Below, in pieces: positions 53,381-62,229 of a stretch of DNA of 64,000 nt (its first letter is position 1; the number at the start of each line of letters is the position of its first letter). The DNA lies in the NCBI RefSeq assembly GCF_000312125.1, contig NZ_HE978643.1:103104-167103 (forward strand), written 5' to 3'. The notes under the pieces are model-generated. The model was not told where the DNA came from and did not search any database. It worked only from the letters and a program-made list of their open reading frames with translations. The position numbers and the translations under genes are program-made. This stretch comes from Timonella senegalensis JC301 (lineage in GTDB: Bacteria > Actinomycetota > Actinomycetes > Actinomycetales > Cellulomonadaceae).

Positions 53381-53743
53381 TGCGACGCCACTTTGAGGTG
53401 GGTGATCTGGGGGTTTACCCTTCACGCTGGCGTGCGTGCCGGCGGGTGAACGGAACGTTCTTGGCATCCATCTAAGGTGAGCGTGGCGTGTTCCACCCCA
53501 CATATCTCAGCAGGTGGACTTGAGGTAGCCGTATCTGAGACGAACCTTGCAGATTGGTAACGGATTTAGTTTCGACAGTTGAGATCGGTGCACGTTAACG
53601 GCTTAACGTCTAGAGTAATCAGTAAGCCCTAGCCGCAGGCGAAAGGCGAACCCAGGCTCTTGCGCTGAGTGACTGCGAACCATAGGTTCAAGTGTCCGAT
53701 CCAATTGCGCAGTTCCCTTCCCCAACGAAACAGGAGAACTTAC
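53381..53743 (+). other. 363-base leader region of the nucleoside transporter
   Basis: No gene is seen. The part from about 53550 to 53700 has several short self-complementary segments: ACGTTAA-CGGC-TTAACGT (53592-53609), GAACC-ATA-GGTTC (about 53677-53689), and GCAGGCGAAAGGCGAAC. It could be a structured 5' untranslated region or an operator-containing promoter. It does not match a riboswitch class I know. CAGGAGAAC is the ribosome-binding site of the lipoprotein gene. Confidence 0.45.
53592..53609. promoter_or_regulatory. Inverted repeat ACGTTAA-CGGC-TTAACGT before the nucleoside transporter
   Basis: Perfect seven-base arms with a four-base spacer, 135 bases before the lipoprotein start. 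It could be a regulator's operator or an RNA hairpin. Confidence 0.4.
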
Positions 53744-54871
53744 GTGAAGAAGTTCGTTTCTACCGCCGCACTTACCGCCGCGGTTGCACTGACTCTCGCC
53801 GCTTGCGGCGAAGCTCCTGACGACTCGAAGGAGTCGCCAAGCTCAACCGAAACTTCCACTGGCGAGACCACGGACACCGCCGCAGACTTTAAGGGCTGCA
53901 TGGTCTCCGACTTCGGTGGATTCGACGACAACTCGTTTAACGAGACCTCGTTTGCTGGTCTCGAGCGCGCAGCTTCTGAGCTCGGCATCGAGATGGCGAA
54001 GGCTGAGTCGACCGACGCTGGAGAGTACACCTCCAACGTTGACTCGATGGTTCAGGCCGGATGCTCGCTCATCTTCAACGTCGGCTTCAACCTCAACGAC
54101 GCAACCTTCGCATCGGCATCCGACAACCCAGAGCAACACTACGCACTCATCGACGCTGCGCTTTCGGACCCAAACACGTTCGAGACCGTCAACTTCGACA
54201 ACGTTAAGCCAATCCTGTTCAACACCCAGGAAGCAGCATTCCTTGCTGGATACGTCGCTGCTGGCGTAACCACCACGGGAACCGTCGCAACCTTCGGTGG
54301 CCAGCCATACCCATCCGTCACCATCTTCATGGATGGTTTCGTTGACGGTGTTGCCAAGTTCAACGAGGACAACGGCAAGTCCATCAAGGTGCTTGGCTGG
54401 GACAAGGAAAAGCAGACCGGTTCCTTCACCGAGACCTTCGATGAAATCGGTAAGGGTAAGGAACTCACAGAGCAGTTCATCTCCCAAGGCGCGGACATCA
54501 TCATGCCAGTTGCTGGCCCAGTTGGTGAGGGTGCGATGGCAGCTGCCAAGGAGCACAAGGACACCTACGTCATCGGTGTTGACACTGACGCGTTCGCTAA
54601 GTACGAGCAGTACCAGGACATCCTGCTGACCTCTGTTGTTAAGACCCTCGACACCGCAGTGTTCGACACCATCAAGGCAACCAAGGACGGCGACTGGAAC
54701 GCAACCCCATACGTTGGCACCCTCGAAAACGGTGGTGTTGGCATCGCTGAGTTCCACAACCTTGACGCCAAGGTTCCAGCCGAGGTAAAGACCAAGGTTG
54801 AAGAGCTCAAGGCTCAGATCATCGCTGGTGACCTGAAGGTTGAGTCGCCAAGCGCGACCGCCGTTAAGTAG
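53744..54871 (+). CDS. BMP-family nucleoside-binding lipoprotein
   Basis: A 375-residue lipoprotein. GTG 53744 with CAGGAGAAC upstream gives a basic start, hydrophobic segment and lipobox LTLAAC (Cys at about 21). After a Ser/Thr linker comes the BMP/PnrA fold: VSDFGGFDDNSFNETSFAGL, FNVGFNLNDATF, AAFLAGYVAAG, FGGQPYPSVTIFMDGFVDGV and IIMPVAGPVGEGAMAA. These proteins bind purine or other nucleosides. Codon bias is strong, suggesting abundant expression. First gene of the import block; a 36-bp palindrome follows it. Confidence 0.92.
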   Translation: MKKFVSTAALTAAVALTLAACGEAPDDSKESPSSTETSTGETTDTAADFKGCMVSDFGGFDDNSFNETSFAGLERAASELGIEMAKAESTDAGEYTSNVDSMVQAGCSLIFNVGFNLNDATFASASDNPEQHYALIDAALSDPNTFETVNFDNVKPILFNTQEAAFLAGYVAAGVTTTGTVATFGGQPYPSVTIFMDGFVDGVAKFNEDNGKSIKVLGWDKEKQTGSFTETFDEIGKGKELTEQFISQGADIIMPVAGPVGEGAMAAAKEHKDTYVIGVDTDAFAKYEQYQDILLTSVVKTLDTAVFDTIKATKDGDWNATPYVGTLENGGVGIAEFHNLDAKVPAEVKTKVEELKAQIIAGDLKVESPSATAVK

Positions 54872-54892
54872 TCCACACCTTTGGTGTAACCG

Positions 54893-54928
54893 GATGTGGC
54901 CCTAGAACCGCGGTTCTAGGGCCACATC
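54893..54928. terminator. 36-bp perfect palindrome between lipoprotein and ATPase genes
   Basis: Each half is 18 bases (54893-54910 and 54911-54928) with no spacer, so a transcript would form a very stable hairpin. There is no long T-run. It probably ends or protects the lipoprotein mRNA so that binding protein exceeds transporter. Confidence 0.75.
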
Positions 54929-55033
54929 TATCACAGAGTTAAGAACGTATTAAAGTCGCAGTAATTCCCCCCCTGGCGCACAGCGCCAACTCTTCGATGC
55001 ACATCAGCACATGGACGCGGAAGGCGTATAGGC

Positions 55034-56620
55034 ATGAAGCTGGAACTTCGAGGCGTCACCAAACGGTTTGGTAAGTTCACTGCTAACGACAGCATTGACC
55101 TTGTCATCGAACCCGGACAGGTGCACGCCCTTCTAGGCGAAAACGGAGCGGGCAAGTCCACGCTCATGAACGTCATTTACGGACTCTATGACCCAGATGG
55201 CGGTGAAATTCTTCTTGACGACGCCCCGGTGAACTTTGCGGGGCCCGGCGATGCAATGGCCGCCGGAATCGGAATGGTCCACCAGCACTTCATGCTTGTA
55301 CCAGTGTTCACTGTCGCCGAGAACGTGATCCTTGGGTTTGAACCGACCGGCAAGTCCGGCATCATCAACCTGAAGGAAGCGCGTAAGCGCGTACGGGAGA
55401 TCTCGGATCGCTTTGGCTTCAACATTGACCCAGACGCTCTGGTTGAGGACCTCCCGGTAGGCGCCCAGCAGCGTGTCGAGATCATCAAGGCCCTATCGCG
55501 TGACGCGAAGATCCTGATCCTGGATGAGCCCACTGCAGTACTCACTCCCCAGGAGACCGACGAACTCATTGGCATCATGCGCCAGCTTCGTGACTCCGGA
55601 ACTTCCATCGTGTTCATCACGCACAAGCTGCGCGAGGTCAAGGCTGTCGCCGACAAGATCACCGTCATCCGGCGCGGCAAGGTGGTAGGCAGCGCAGACC
55701 CAACCGCAACCGAGACCGAGCTCGCATCGGCCATGGTCGGGCGTTCCGTCAGCCTTGGCGTTGAAAAGTCTCCAGCAGTGCCCGCAGAGACGCGCCTCGC
55801 TGTAGAAAACTTGACGCTGCTATCAGACAACGGTGTCCCGCTCCTCGAGGGTGTGTCCTTCGACGTTGCATCCGGTGAGATCCTCGCGATTGCAGGTGTT
55901 CAGGGCAACGGTCAAACGGAGCTCACCGAGACCATTCTCGGTTCTCACCCGTCCGCCGTTGGATCTATTAAGCTCAGCGGAAAAGAGCTGCTTGGTCAGA
56001 GTATCCGCGGCGTTCTTGACTCGGGCGTCGGGTTTGTCCCCGAGGACCGCTCAAAGGACGGCCTGATTGCGGACTTCTCCATTGAGGAGAACTTCATTCT
56101 GGACCAGCACGACCGGGAGCCATACGCAAAGGGCCTCTCGCTCGACCTCGCAGCAATCGAAGACGCAGCCAACAAGTACATCGAACAGTTCGACGTGCGT
56201 ACGCAAAGCTCGAAGGCGCTCGGCTCCCAGCTTTCTGGTGGTAACCAGCAGAAGGTCGTGCTTGCTCGCGAGCTCTCGCGTCCACTCCAGCTCTTCATTG
56301 CGTCGCAGCCAACCCGTGGTCTTGACGTTGGCTCGATTGAGTTCATCCACAAGCGCATCGTCGCCGAGCGTGACCACGGCACCGCCGTCATCATCGTTTC
56401 GACTGAACTTGACGAGGTTCTAGCTCTCGCTGACCGCATCGCAGTCATGTACGAGGGAAAGATCATCGGAATTGTTCCAGGCAACACTAGCCGCGACATC
56501 CTTGGTCTGATGATGGCTGGTCTCCCGTACGACGAGGCTCAGGCAGAAGCCGACAAGCACACTACGATCCTCGCCGCCGCCGACGAGGACAGCGACAACC
56601 CGATCGGAGGCGCACTGTGA
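55034..56620 (+). CDS. Nucleoside ABC transporter ATPase (two fused ATPase domains)
   Basis: A 528-residue protein with two ATPase domains, like RbsA and the nucleoside importer NupO. The first has GENGAGKSTLMNVIYGLYDP and ILDEPTAVLTPQETDEL; its signature segment is VEDLPVGAQQRVEIIKAL. The second has a degenerate Walker A (GVQGNGQTELTETI) and signature LSGGNQQKVVLAREL, the usual asymmetry of this class. Energises uptake by the two permeases downstream, which it overlaps by four bases. ATG 55034. Confidence 0.92.
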   Translation: MKLELRGVTKRFGKFTANDSIDLVIEPGQVHALLGENGAGKSTLMNVIYGLYDPDGGEILLDDAPVNFAGPGDAMAAGIGMVHQHFMLVPVFTVAENVILGFEPTGKSGIINLKEARKRVREISDRFGFNIDPDALVEDLPVGAQQRVEIIKALSRDAKILILDEPTAVLTPQETDELIGIMRQLRDSGTSIVFITHKLREVKAVADKITVIRRGKVVGSADPTATETELASAMVGRSVSLGVEKSPAVPAETRLAVENLTLLSDNGVPLLEGVSFDVASGEILAIAGVQGNGQTELTETILGSHPSAVGSIKLSGKELLGQSIRGVLDSGVGFVPEDRSKDGLIADFSIEENFILDQHDREPYAKGLSLDLAAIEDAANKYIEQFDVRTQSSKALGSQLSGGNQQKVVLARELSRPLQLFIASQPTRGLDVGSIEFIHKRIVAERDHGTAVIIVSTELDEVLALADRIAVMYEGKIIGIVPGNTSRDILGLMMAGLPYDEAQAEADKHTTILAAADEDSDNPIGGAL

Positions 56621-57846
56621 GTGTCTCGAGCGAGCACGCTCCCGCTCCAGAAGCGAAGGCCCCAGAAAAGGGCGCCGCACCGTCACGATGGACCACCGCA
56701 CTTCGCGACATGGCATCGTCCAGCGCAACGGTGATCATCTTTGCAATCCTTGGAGCACTGATTCTGGCTGCGGTTCTGATCGCGGCCGCGGACCCAACGG
56801 TGCAGAAGACAGCCGGGTACATCTTCGCCCGTCCTGCGGACTTCTTTAAGGCAGTGTGGGATTCGGTTTCGGGTGCATACTCCGCACTGTTCCGCGGGGC
56901 CATCTACAACCCTGATGCTGCGACCTTTGCACGCAAGATCAAGCCGATCACCGAGACCCTGACGGCTGCCACGCCGCTCATCTTCGCGGGGCTTGGACTT
57001 GGCATTGGCTTCCGTTCCGGCATCTTTAACATTGGTGCTCAGGGACAGGTTGTACTCGGTGCAGTTGTTTCTGCCTATTTCGGCTTTGCTTTCAACCTTC
57101 CAGTCGTCCTCCACCTCATCGTTGCCATCATCGGTGGTTTCCTTGCGGGTGGCCTCTGGGCCGGAATCGCAGGCTTCTTGAAGGCGCGCTTCGGCGCTAA
57201 CGAGGTCATTGTGACGATCATGCTGAACTCGATTGCCGGGTTCCTCATGTCGTACCTGTTGACCACGACCGCATTCATGCGCCCTGGCTCGAACAACCCG
57301 GTTTCGCAGCGTGTGGCTGACACTGCGATGTTCCCCAAGCTCCTTGGGCAGGACTTCCGCCTTCACTGGGGCTTCGTGCTCGCGCTGCTCGCCGCTGTTG
57401 CGGTGTGGTGGCTTATGGAGCGCTCTGTCCTTGGCTACCGTTTCCGCGCCGTCGGATTCAACCCTGACGCCGCCCGAACCGCTGGCATCAAGGTCGAGCG
57501 TATGTACCTCTACGTCATGCTCGTAGCTGGTGGACTCGCTGGTATGGGTGGTGTCTCCCAGACTCTTGGTACCGAGGGTGTCCTCCAGGAGGGTGTGGCG
57601 GGAAGCATCGGCTTCGACGCGATCACAGTCGCGCTCCTTGGACGTTCGCGCCCAGCCGGAATTGTGGGAGCAGCAATTCTGTTTGGTGCCCTGCGCGCCG
57701 GCTCACCGCTTATGCAGACTGACTCGAACACCCCAATCGATATCGTCCAGGTTGTCCAGGCCCTCGTGGTCCTGCTGATCGCAGCGCCTCCGTTGGTCCG
57801 CGCGATCTTCCGCCTGCCAGTTCCACTCAAGGAGGTTGCAGCATGA
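56617..57846 (+). CDS. Nucleoside ABC transporter permease, first subunit
   Basis: A 409-residue permease of the branched-chain/ribose (BPD_transp_2) type with a hydrophilic N-terminus and about ten helices. Conserved parts are GLGLGIGFRSGIFNIGAQGQ, GANEVIVTIMLNSIAGFLMS and IGFDAITVALLGRSRPAGIV. GTG 56617 lies within the ATPase stop. It forms the channel with the next gene. Confidence 0.9.
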   Translation: MSVSSEHAPAPEAKAPEKGAAPSRWTTALRDMASSSATVIIFAILGALILAAVLIAAADPTVQKTAGYIFARPADFFKAVWDSVSGAYSALFRGAIYNPDAATFARKIKPITETLTAATPLIFAGLGLGIGFRSGIFNIGAQGQVVLGAVVSAYFGFAFNLPVVLHLIVAIIGGFLAGGLWAGIAGFLKARFGANEVIVTIMLNSIAGFLMSYLLTTTAFMRPGSNNPVSQRVADTAMFPKLLGQDFRLHWGFVLALLAAVAVWWLMERSVLGYRFRAVGFNPDAARTAGIKVERMYLYVMLVAGGLAGMGGVSQTLGTEGVLQEGVAGSIGFDAITVALLGRSRPAGIVGAAILFGALRAGSPLMQTDSNTPIDIVQVVQALVVLLIAAPPLVRAIFRLPVPLKEVAA

Positions 57847-59135
57847 GCACCGCGACTGCTCTTTCCCCGAACTCGAAGAGTCTCGAGGGAACCATCCTTC
57901 CTCCGATCTCGTGGAAGGGCCCAATCACCTACACGGTGATCGGCCTCATCGCGATTTTCGGTTTTGGCCTCACCGTGGGTGGGGGAGACGAGACTAACTT
58001 TGTCCTCTCAGCCTCGAGCGACGCAATCAAGTTCGGCACCCTTGTAGTTCCCTCCCGGGCGCTTTCAGTCGCGATTGGCGTGCTGATCCTCGCGATCGCA
58101 GCGTTCGCAGCCTACGGCGCAGCAAAGCGCATTCGCTACGGTGCGTGGCTGCCTTCACTCGTTGGTGTCCTTGGAATTATCTCGTTCCTTGTGTGGTCTG
58201 GCGCTGGCAAGGCTGAGTCCCTGCCCATCCCACTGCTCCTCTCGCAGGGAATCATTTTTGCTGTGCCTCTCGCATTCGGTGCGATGGCAGGTTTGATCAA
58301 CGAACGCGTTGGAATCATCAACATCGCCATTGAAGGTCAGCTCCTCGCGGGTGCCTTCACCGGTGCTGTCGTTGCAACCTTGACGGGCAACCCATACCTT
58401 GCGCTCCTGTTTGCACCCATCGCTGGTGCACTGGTGGGTGTGCTGCTCGCGTTCTTCTCGATCAAGTACAAGGTTGACCAGATCGTTGTGGGTGTTGTCC
58501 TCAACGTGCTCGTCATCGGTATCACCGGTTACCTGTTCTCGACTGTGCTGAAGAACAACAAGGGCACGCTTAACACGCCTCCAGGACTGTCCAAGATTGA
58601 GATCCCGATCCTCTCGGACATCCCAATCATTGGTTCGGTTCTGTTCAACCAGAACATCTTGGTCTACCTGATGTTCGCCGCAGTGATTCTGCTGCAGTTC
58701 CTGCTGTTCCGTAGCCGTTGGGGCCTTCGCCTCCGCTCGGTCGGTGAACACCCTAAGGCCGCAGACACCGTGGGTATCAAGGTCAACCGCACCCGTTGGA
58801 TCAACGTCATGATCGGTGGCGCAGTTGCCGGACTCGGTGGTGTTGCCTTCACTGTCATGCAGGGCATCGGCTTTGGTAAGGAAATGACAAGCGGTAAGGG
58901 CTATATCGCCCTCGCTGCGATGATCCTTGGTCGATGGAACCCGAATGGTGCACTCGCGGCAGCTCTGCTGTTCGGTTTCGCCGAGGCGCTCCGCGGCACC
59001 CTTTCGATCGTGGGCACCCCGGTGCCTACTCAGTTCTTGGCGATGTTGCCTTACCTGGCAACGATCTTCGCTGTGGCTGGTCTCGTGGGCAAGGTCCGCG
59101 CACCAGCTGCCGAAGGAAAGCCTTACGAGAAGTAA
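57843..59135 (+). CDS. Nucleoside ABC transporter permease, second subunit
   Basis: A 430-residue permease of the same class, about ten helices, with INERVGIINIAIEGQLLAGA, KVDQIVVGVVLNVLVIGI and GKGYIALAAMILGRWNPNGA. Its N-terminal ~110 residues carry extra helices compared with the minimal family. ATG 57843 overlaps the first permease by ATGA. A terminator follows before cdd. Confidence 0.9.
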   Translation: MSTATALSPNSKSLEGTILPPISWKGPITYTVIGLIAIFGFGLTVGGGDETNFVLSASSDAIKFGTLVVPSRALSVAIGVLILAIAAFAAYGAAKRIRYGAWLPSLVGVLGIISFLVWSGAGKAESLPIPLLLSQGIIFAVPLAFGAMAGLINERVGIINIAIEGQLLAGAFTGAVVATLTGNPYLALLFAPIAGALVGVLLAFFSIKYKVDQIVVGVVLNVLVIGITGYLFSTVLKNNKGTLNTPPGLSKIEIPILSDIPIIGSVLFNQNILVYLMFAAVILLQFLLFRSRWGLRLRSVGEHPKAADTVGIKVNRTRWINVMIGGAVAGLGGVAFTVMQGIGFGKEMTSGKGYIALAAMILGRWNPNGALAAALLFGFAEALRGTLSIVGTPVPTQFLAMLPYLATIFAVAGLVGKVRAPAAEGKPYEK

Positions 59136-59141
59136 GTCGAG

Positions 59142-59190
59142 GTGGTGCGCATGGGGAACCGTGCGCACCACTCCGCAACCCTTTTTTTAG
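59142..59190 (+). terminator. Terminator after the nucleoside transporter operon
   Basis: Ten-bp stem 59142-59151 with 59162-59171, followed by a second small hairpin ACCCT-T5-AGGGT whose loop is a T-run. Placed between the permease gene and cdd, so the salvage genes may have their own promoter. Confidence 0.7.
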
Positions 59191-59306
59191 GGTGGACCGT
59201 CAAACGTTTTACTTAAGTGCTACGGGGAAGAGATCTGTACGCAGACTGGCTCACCCTGAGCACGCCGATCGGCAGCGATGAGCTCGCTGTCACCGAAGGT
59301 GGAACC

Positions 59307-59738
59307 ATGAACGCCGAAGTAGCAGCACGTGATTTTGACTGGGAAGACCTCCGGGCCCACGCCCGCGAGATGACAACCAAGAGCTATGTTCCGTACTCGA
59401 AGTACCCGGTGGGCGCCGCAGGTGTTACAACCGATGGACGCCTGGTGCGTGGCTGCAACGTTGAGAACGCCGGATACGGCGTCACGTTGTGCGCCGAGTG
59501 TGGCCTGATCTCCGAACTCGTTGCTACGGGTGGCGGACGGCTGGCAGCCTTTACCTGCGTCAACGGCGTGGGTGAGGTAATCATGCCATGCGGCCGCTGC
59601 CGCCAACTCCTGTGGGAACACGGGGGAGCGCAACTCGTGATTGAGACGCCGGCGGGCTTCCGCATGATGGATGACATTCTTCCGCAGGCCTTTGGCCCGC
59701 AGGATCTTGACGACTACGAAGAGAGAGTTTCACAGTGA
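59307..59738 (+). CDS. cdd: Cytidine deaminase
   Basis: A 143-residue tetrameric-type cytidine deaminase converting (deoxy)cytidine to (deoxy)uridine. Zinc ligands and catalytic Glu lie in TLCAECGLISEL and MPCGRCRQLLWE; GCNVENAGYG binds the nucleoside. ATG 59307 is chosen over an upstream in-frame ATG at 59217, which would add 30 unconserved residues. It overlaps deoA by GTGA. Confidence 0.94.
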   Translation: MNAEVAARDFDWEDLRAHAREMTTKSYVPYSKYPVGAAGVTTDGRLVRGCNVENAGYGVTLCAECGLISELVATGGGRLAAFTCVNGVGEVIMPCGRCRQLLWEHGGAQLVIETPAGFRMMDDILPQAFGPQDLDDYEERVSQ

Positions 59739-61039
59739 CTAACGCACCGGCACCAGCATTCGACGCGGTCGACATTATCCGCGCCAAGCGCGACAAGAAG
59801 CAGCTCAGCGCCGACGAGATCAAGTGGGTCATCAATGCCTACACCGATGGCACCGTAGCTGACTACCAGATGGCCGCGCTGAACATGGCCATCCTGCTCA
59901 ACGGTATGTCCCGCGAGGAGATCGCGCTGTGGACCAACGCGATGATCAACACGGGCGAGCGTATGGACTTCTCGTCCCTGCACTTCCCAACGAGCGACAA
60001 GCACTCGACCGGTGGCGTGGGTGACAAGATCACTCTGCCGCTCGCACCACTGGTTTCAGTCTTTGACGTTGCGGTTCCTCAGTTGTCCGGACGCGGCCTC
60101 GGTCACACCGGCGGAACTCTCGACAAGTTGGAGTCCATCAAGGGTTGGCGTGCAGCACTTACAAACGACGAAATGATGCGTCAACTGGACACGATCGGCG
60201 CCGTCATTTGCCAGGCGGGTTCGGGACTGGCTCCAGCAGACCGCAAGCTCTACGCGCTGCGCGACGTCACCGGAACCGTTGAGGCCATCCCGCTCATCGC
60301 ATCCTCGATCATGAGCAAAAAGATCGCCGAGGGTACGGGTGCACTTGTGCTCGACGTCAAGGTCGGCTCCGGAGCGTTCATGAAGACTGAAGAGGACGCG
60401 CGCACGCTGGCTCAGACCATGGTTGACCTTGGTAAGGACGCCGGTGTTCGCACGGTAGCGCTCCTGACCAACATGTCCACCCCACTCGGCTTGACCGTGG
60501 GTAACGCCCTCGAGGTACGCGAGTCGGTCGACGTGTTGGCCGGTGGCGGCCCAAGCGACGTTGTTGACCTGACGGTCGCACTCGCCGTTGAAATGCTCGC
60601 AGGTGCAGGCAAGGACATCTCCGAGGACGAGGTTCGCGCTGCGCTCAAGGACGGGCGTGCAATGGACAAGTGGCGTGCGATGATTGCTGCTCAGGACGGC
60701 GACAACGACGCCCCACTGCCAGTAGGCAAGGAGCAGCAGCAGATTCTCGCTCCAACCTCAGGTGTCCTCACTAAGTTGGATGCGTACGACGTGGGCGTCG
60801 CCTCATGGCGCCTTGGTGCCGGCCGCGCGCGCAAGGACGATCCAGTACAGGCGGGCGCGGGCATTGAACTGCATGCTAAGCCAGGTGACGTGGTGACAGC
60901 TGGTCAGCCACTCATGACGCTGCACACTGACACTCCTGAACGGTTTGAGCGTGCGCTTGCTACCGCGAACTCCTCGTTCGAGATCGAAGCGGACGCGACA
61001 CCAACCCCAGCACGCCTGATCTACGATCGCATCAGCTGA
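59735..61039 (+). CDS. deoA: Thymidine/pyrimidine-nucleoside phosphorylase
   Basis: A 434-residue phosphorylase. FPTSDKHSTGGVGDKITLPL, LSGRGLGHTGGTLDKLESIK and LYALRDVTGTVEAIPLIASS hold the phosphate and nucleoside sites; the C-terminal domain follows (AGAGIELHAKPGDVVTAGQP). It releases base and deoxyribose-1-phosphate from thymidine or uridine. Starts at GTG within the cdd stop. A strong terminator follows, separating it from the next three genes. Confidence 0.95.
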   Translation: MTNAPAPAFDAVDIIRAKRDKKQLSADEIKWVINAYTDGTVADYQMAALNMAILLNGMSREEIALWTNAMINTGERMDFSSLHFPTSDKHSTGGVGDKITLPLAPLVSVFDVAVPQLSGRGLGHTGGTLDKLESIKGWRAALTNDEMMRQLDTIGAVICQAGSGLAPADRKLYALRDVTGTVEAIPLIASSIMSKKIAEGTGALVLDVKVGSGAFMKTEEDARTLAQTMVDLGKDAGVRTVALLTNMSTPLGLTVGNALEVRESVDVLAGGGPSDVVDLTVALAVEMLAGAGKDISEDEVRAALKDGRAMDKWRAMIAAQDGDNDAPLPVGKEQQQILAPTSGVLTKLDAYDVGVASWRLGAGRARKDDPVQAGAGIELHAKPGDVVTAGQPLMTLHTDTPERFERALATANSSFEIEADATPTPARLIYDRIS

Positions 61040-61058
61040 ATACCCCAGCAGAACTGAG

Positions 61059-61100
61059 CAACCCTACCCGCTGCACGCGAACGTGCAGCGGGTAGGGTTG
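61059..61100 (+). terminator. Terminator of cdd-deoA
   Basis: Perfect 19-bp stem (61059-61077 with 61082-61100), loop CGAA, 19 bases after the deoA stop. Confidence 0.85.
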
Positions 61101-61134
61101 ATCTTGGCATAAGTCCACGTACTTGGGAGAGATT

Positions 61135-62229
61135 TTGGCATCGTCGGGATACCAACTGACCACGTTCCTGTATGGCCTAGGTGGAGGACGCACACGCATG
61201 CCTGTGTTGCCCCGCGAGTTGCCGACCGCCGACCAGGGAGACTGGGCGCTCGGAGTCGAGGAGGGCGCTGTCCTCGTAGGCGGTGTCTGCCCCGCGGTCC
61301 AGGTGGACGGAACCACGTGTGGGTCCGCAGCAATCGGGCTCGCAATGGCGAGTGACGGTACTGCTGGAGCGGAGTCGCGATTCCCCGCTGCACGCACGCA
61401 GCGCACCCCGAGCCCCGCGCCACGGGAGAAGCCTGCTGACCCGCTTGATCCCGTAGCAACCCAACCCGCCCCAAAGGTCGCCCAAGCTACACCCGAACCA
61501 CACCAAGCCGAAGCGGTGGGTGAGGCACAAGCGCAAGGCGACTCGATCGTCGAAAATCAGGACTCCGATGATCTATTCAGCGTGAGCGAGGAGGAGCGGG
61601 CGGCAACCGCCCGCCGATTCGGCGAACTGCAGTACCAGATCAAGGCGCGCACCAACAAGCGGCGCTGGCTCTTTGGCTGGCCCACCCAGTGGGGGACGGC
61701 GCCCTGGGGCGCTGCCCGCGTGATGACCTTTGCTGGGCACAAGTACACGCACCGCATGGTTGTGGATACCTCGTTGCCGCAGGCAACCAGAGTTCTCACA
61801 CATGCCGCCGACGCGGCGGAGCGCGGCTTCCCGGTACTGCTGTATACCGGCGGTGACACGAGCCGCGGCTGGGGGACCGCCGTGCCGCGCCACGTCGTCG
61901 TGCTGCACTGCCCACCCCTACCACCCACGGTGCCCGAACCGATTCTGGACGAATCCGAACGAACTGGCATCGAGCACATCGACGCGAGGCTCGAGGAGCT
62001 CTCAGCGAAACTCAAGGCCACGGTCGACCGTGCCAAGGGGATCGAGGAGCGCAAGCCGCTCTTCATCTACGACCCGGCAACCGGCCGAAACACGCTGGTC
62101 ACCCTCGACGAACTCATCAACAAGGGCGTCGACCCGAGCGCGCTGGGTGGCTGGAACCACCTCACGTGGGCAGTGGTGCCCACCCCGGCTCGCGTCAAGG
62201 ACGCCTCAACAATCCAGGAGAACTCATGA
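61135..62229 (+). CDS. Predicted C39-like cysteine peptidase-fold protein, unknown function
   Basis: A 364-residue protein I do not recognise as a named enzyme. VQVDGTTCGSAAIGLAMA near residue 60 looks like the Cys loop of C39/papain-like domains, and WGTAVPRHVVVLHC near 250 offers a matching His. A 90-residue Pro/Ala/Gln-rich insertion separates the two and holds one motif copy (SIVEN). No signal peptide is seen. TTG 61135 is chosen because GGGAGA lies six bases upstream; TTG 61123 is possible. It overlaps add by ATGA, which places it in the nucleoside operon without an obvious reason. Confidence 0.6.
   Translation: MASSGYQLTTFLYGLGGGRTRMPVLPRELPTADQGDWALGVEEGAVLVGGVCPAVQVDGTTCGSAAIGLAMASDGTAGAESRFPAARTQRTPSPAPREKPADPLDPVATQPAPKVAQATPEPHQAEAVGEAQAQGDSIVENQDSDDLFSVSEEERAATARRFGELQYQIKARTNKRRWLFGWPTQWGTAPWGAARVMTFAGHKYTHRMVVDTSLPQATRVLTHAADAAERGFPVLLYTGGDTSRGWGTAVPRHVVVLHCPPLPPTVPEPILDESERTGIEHIDARLEELSAKLKATVDRAKGIEERKPLFIYDPATGRNTLVTLDELINKGVDPSALGGWNHLTWAVVPTPARVKDASTIQENS
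61545..61558 (-). repeat. Motif copy GATTTTCGACGATC in the C39-like gene
   Basis: Exactly the same 14 bases (minus strand) as the copies at 1462 and 34314; encodes SIVEN on the plus strand, within a low-complexity linker. Confidence 0.75.

Noticed and set aside
53560..53700. Possible tmRNA because of a TTTCGACAG stretch
   Set aside because: No alanine-tRNA-like 3' end, no tag reading frame, and the 5' end lacks the usual GGGGCTGA sequence.
53600..53700. Possible TPP or cobalamin riboswitch because of CTGAGTGACTGCGAACC
   Set aside because: The conserved core elements and spacing of either class are missing.
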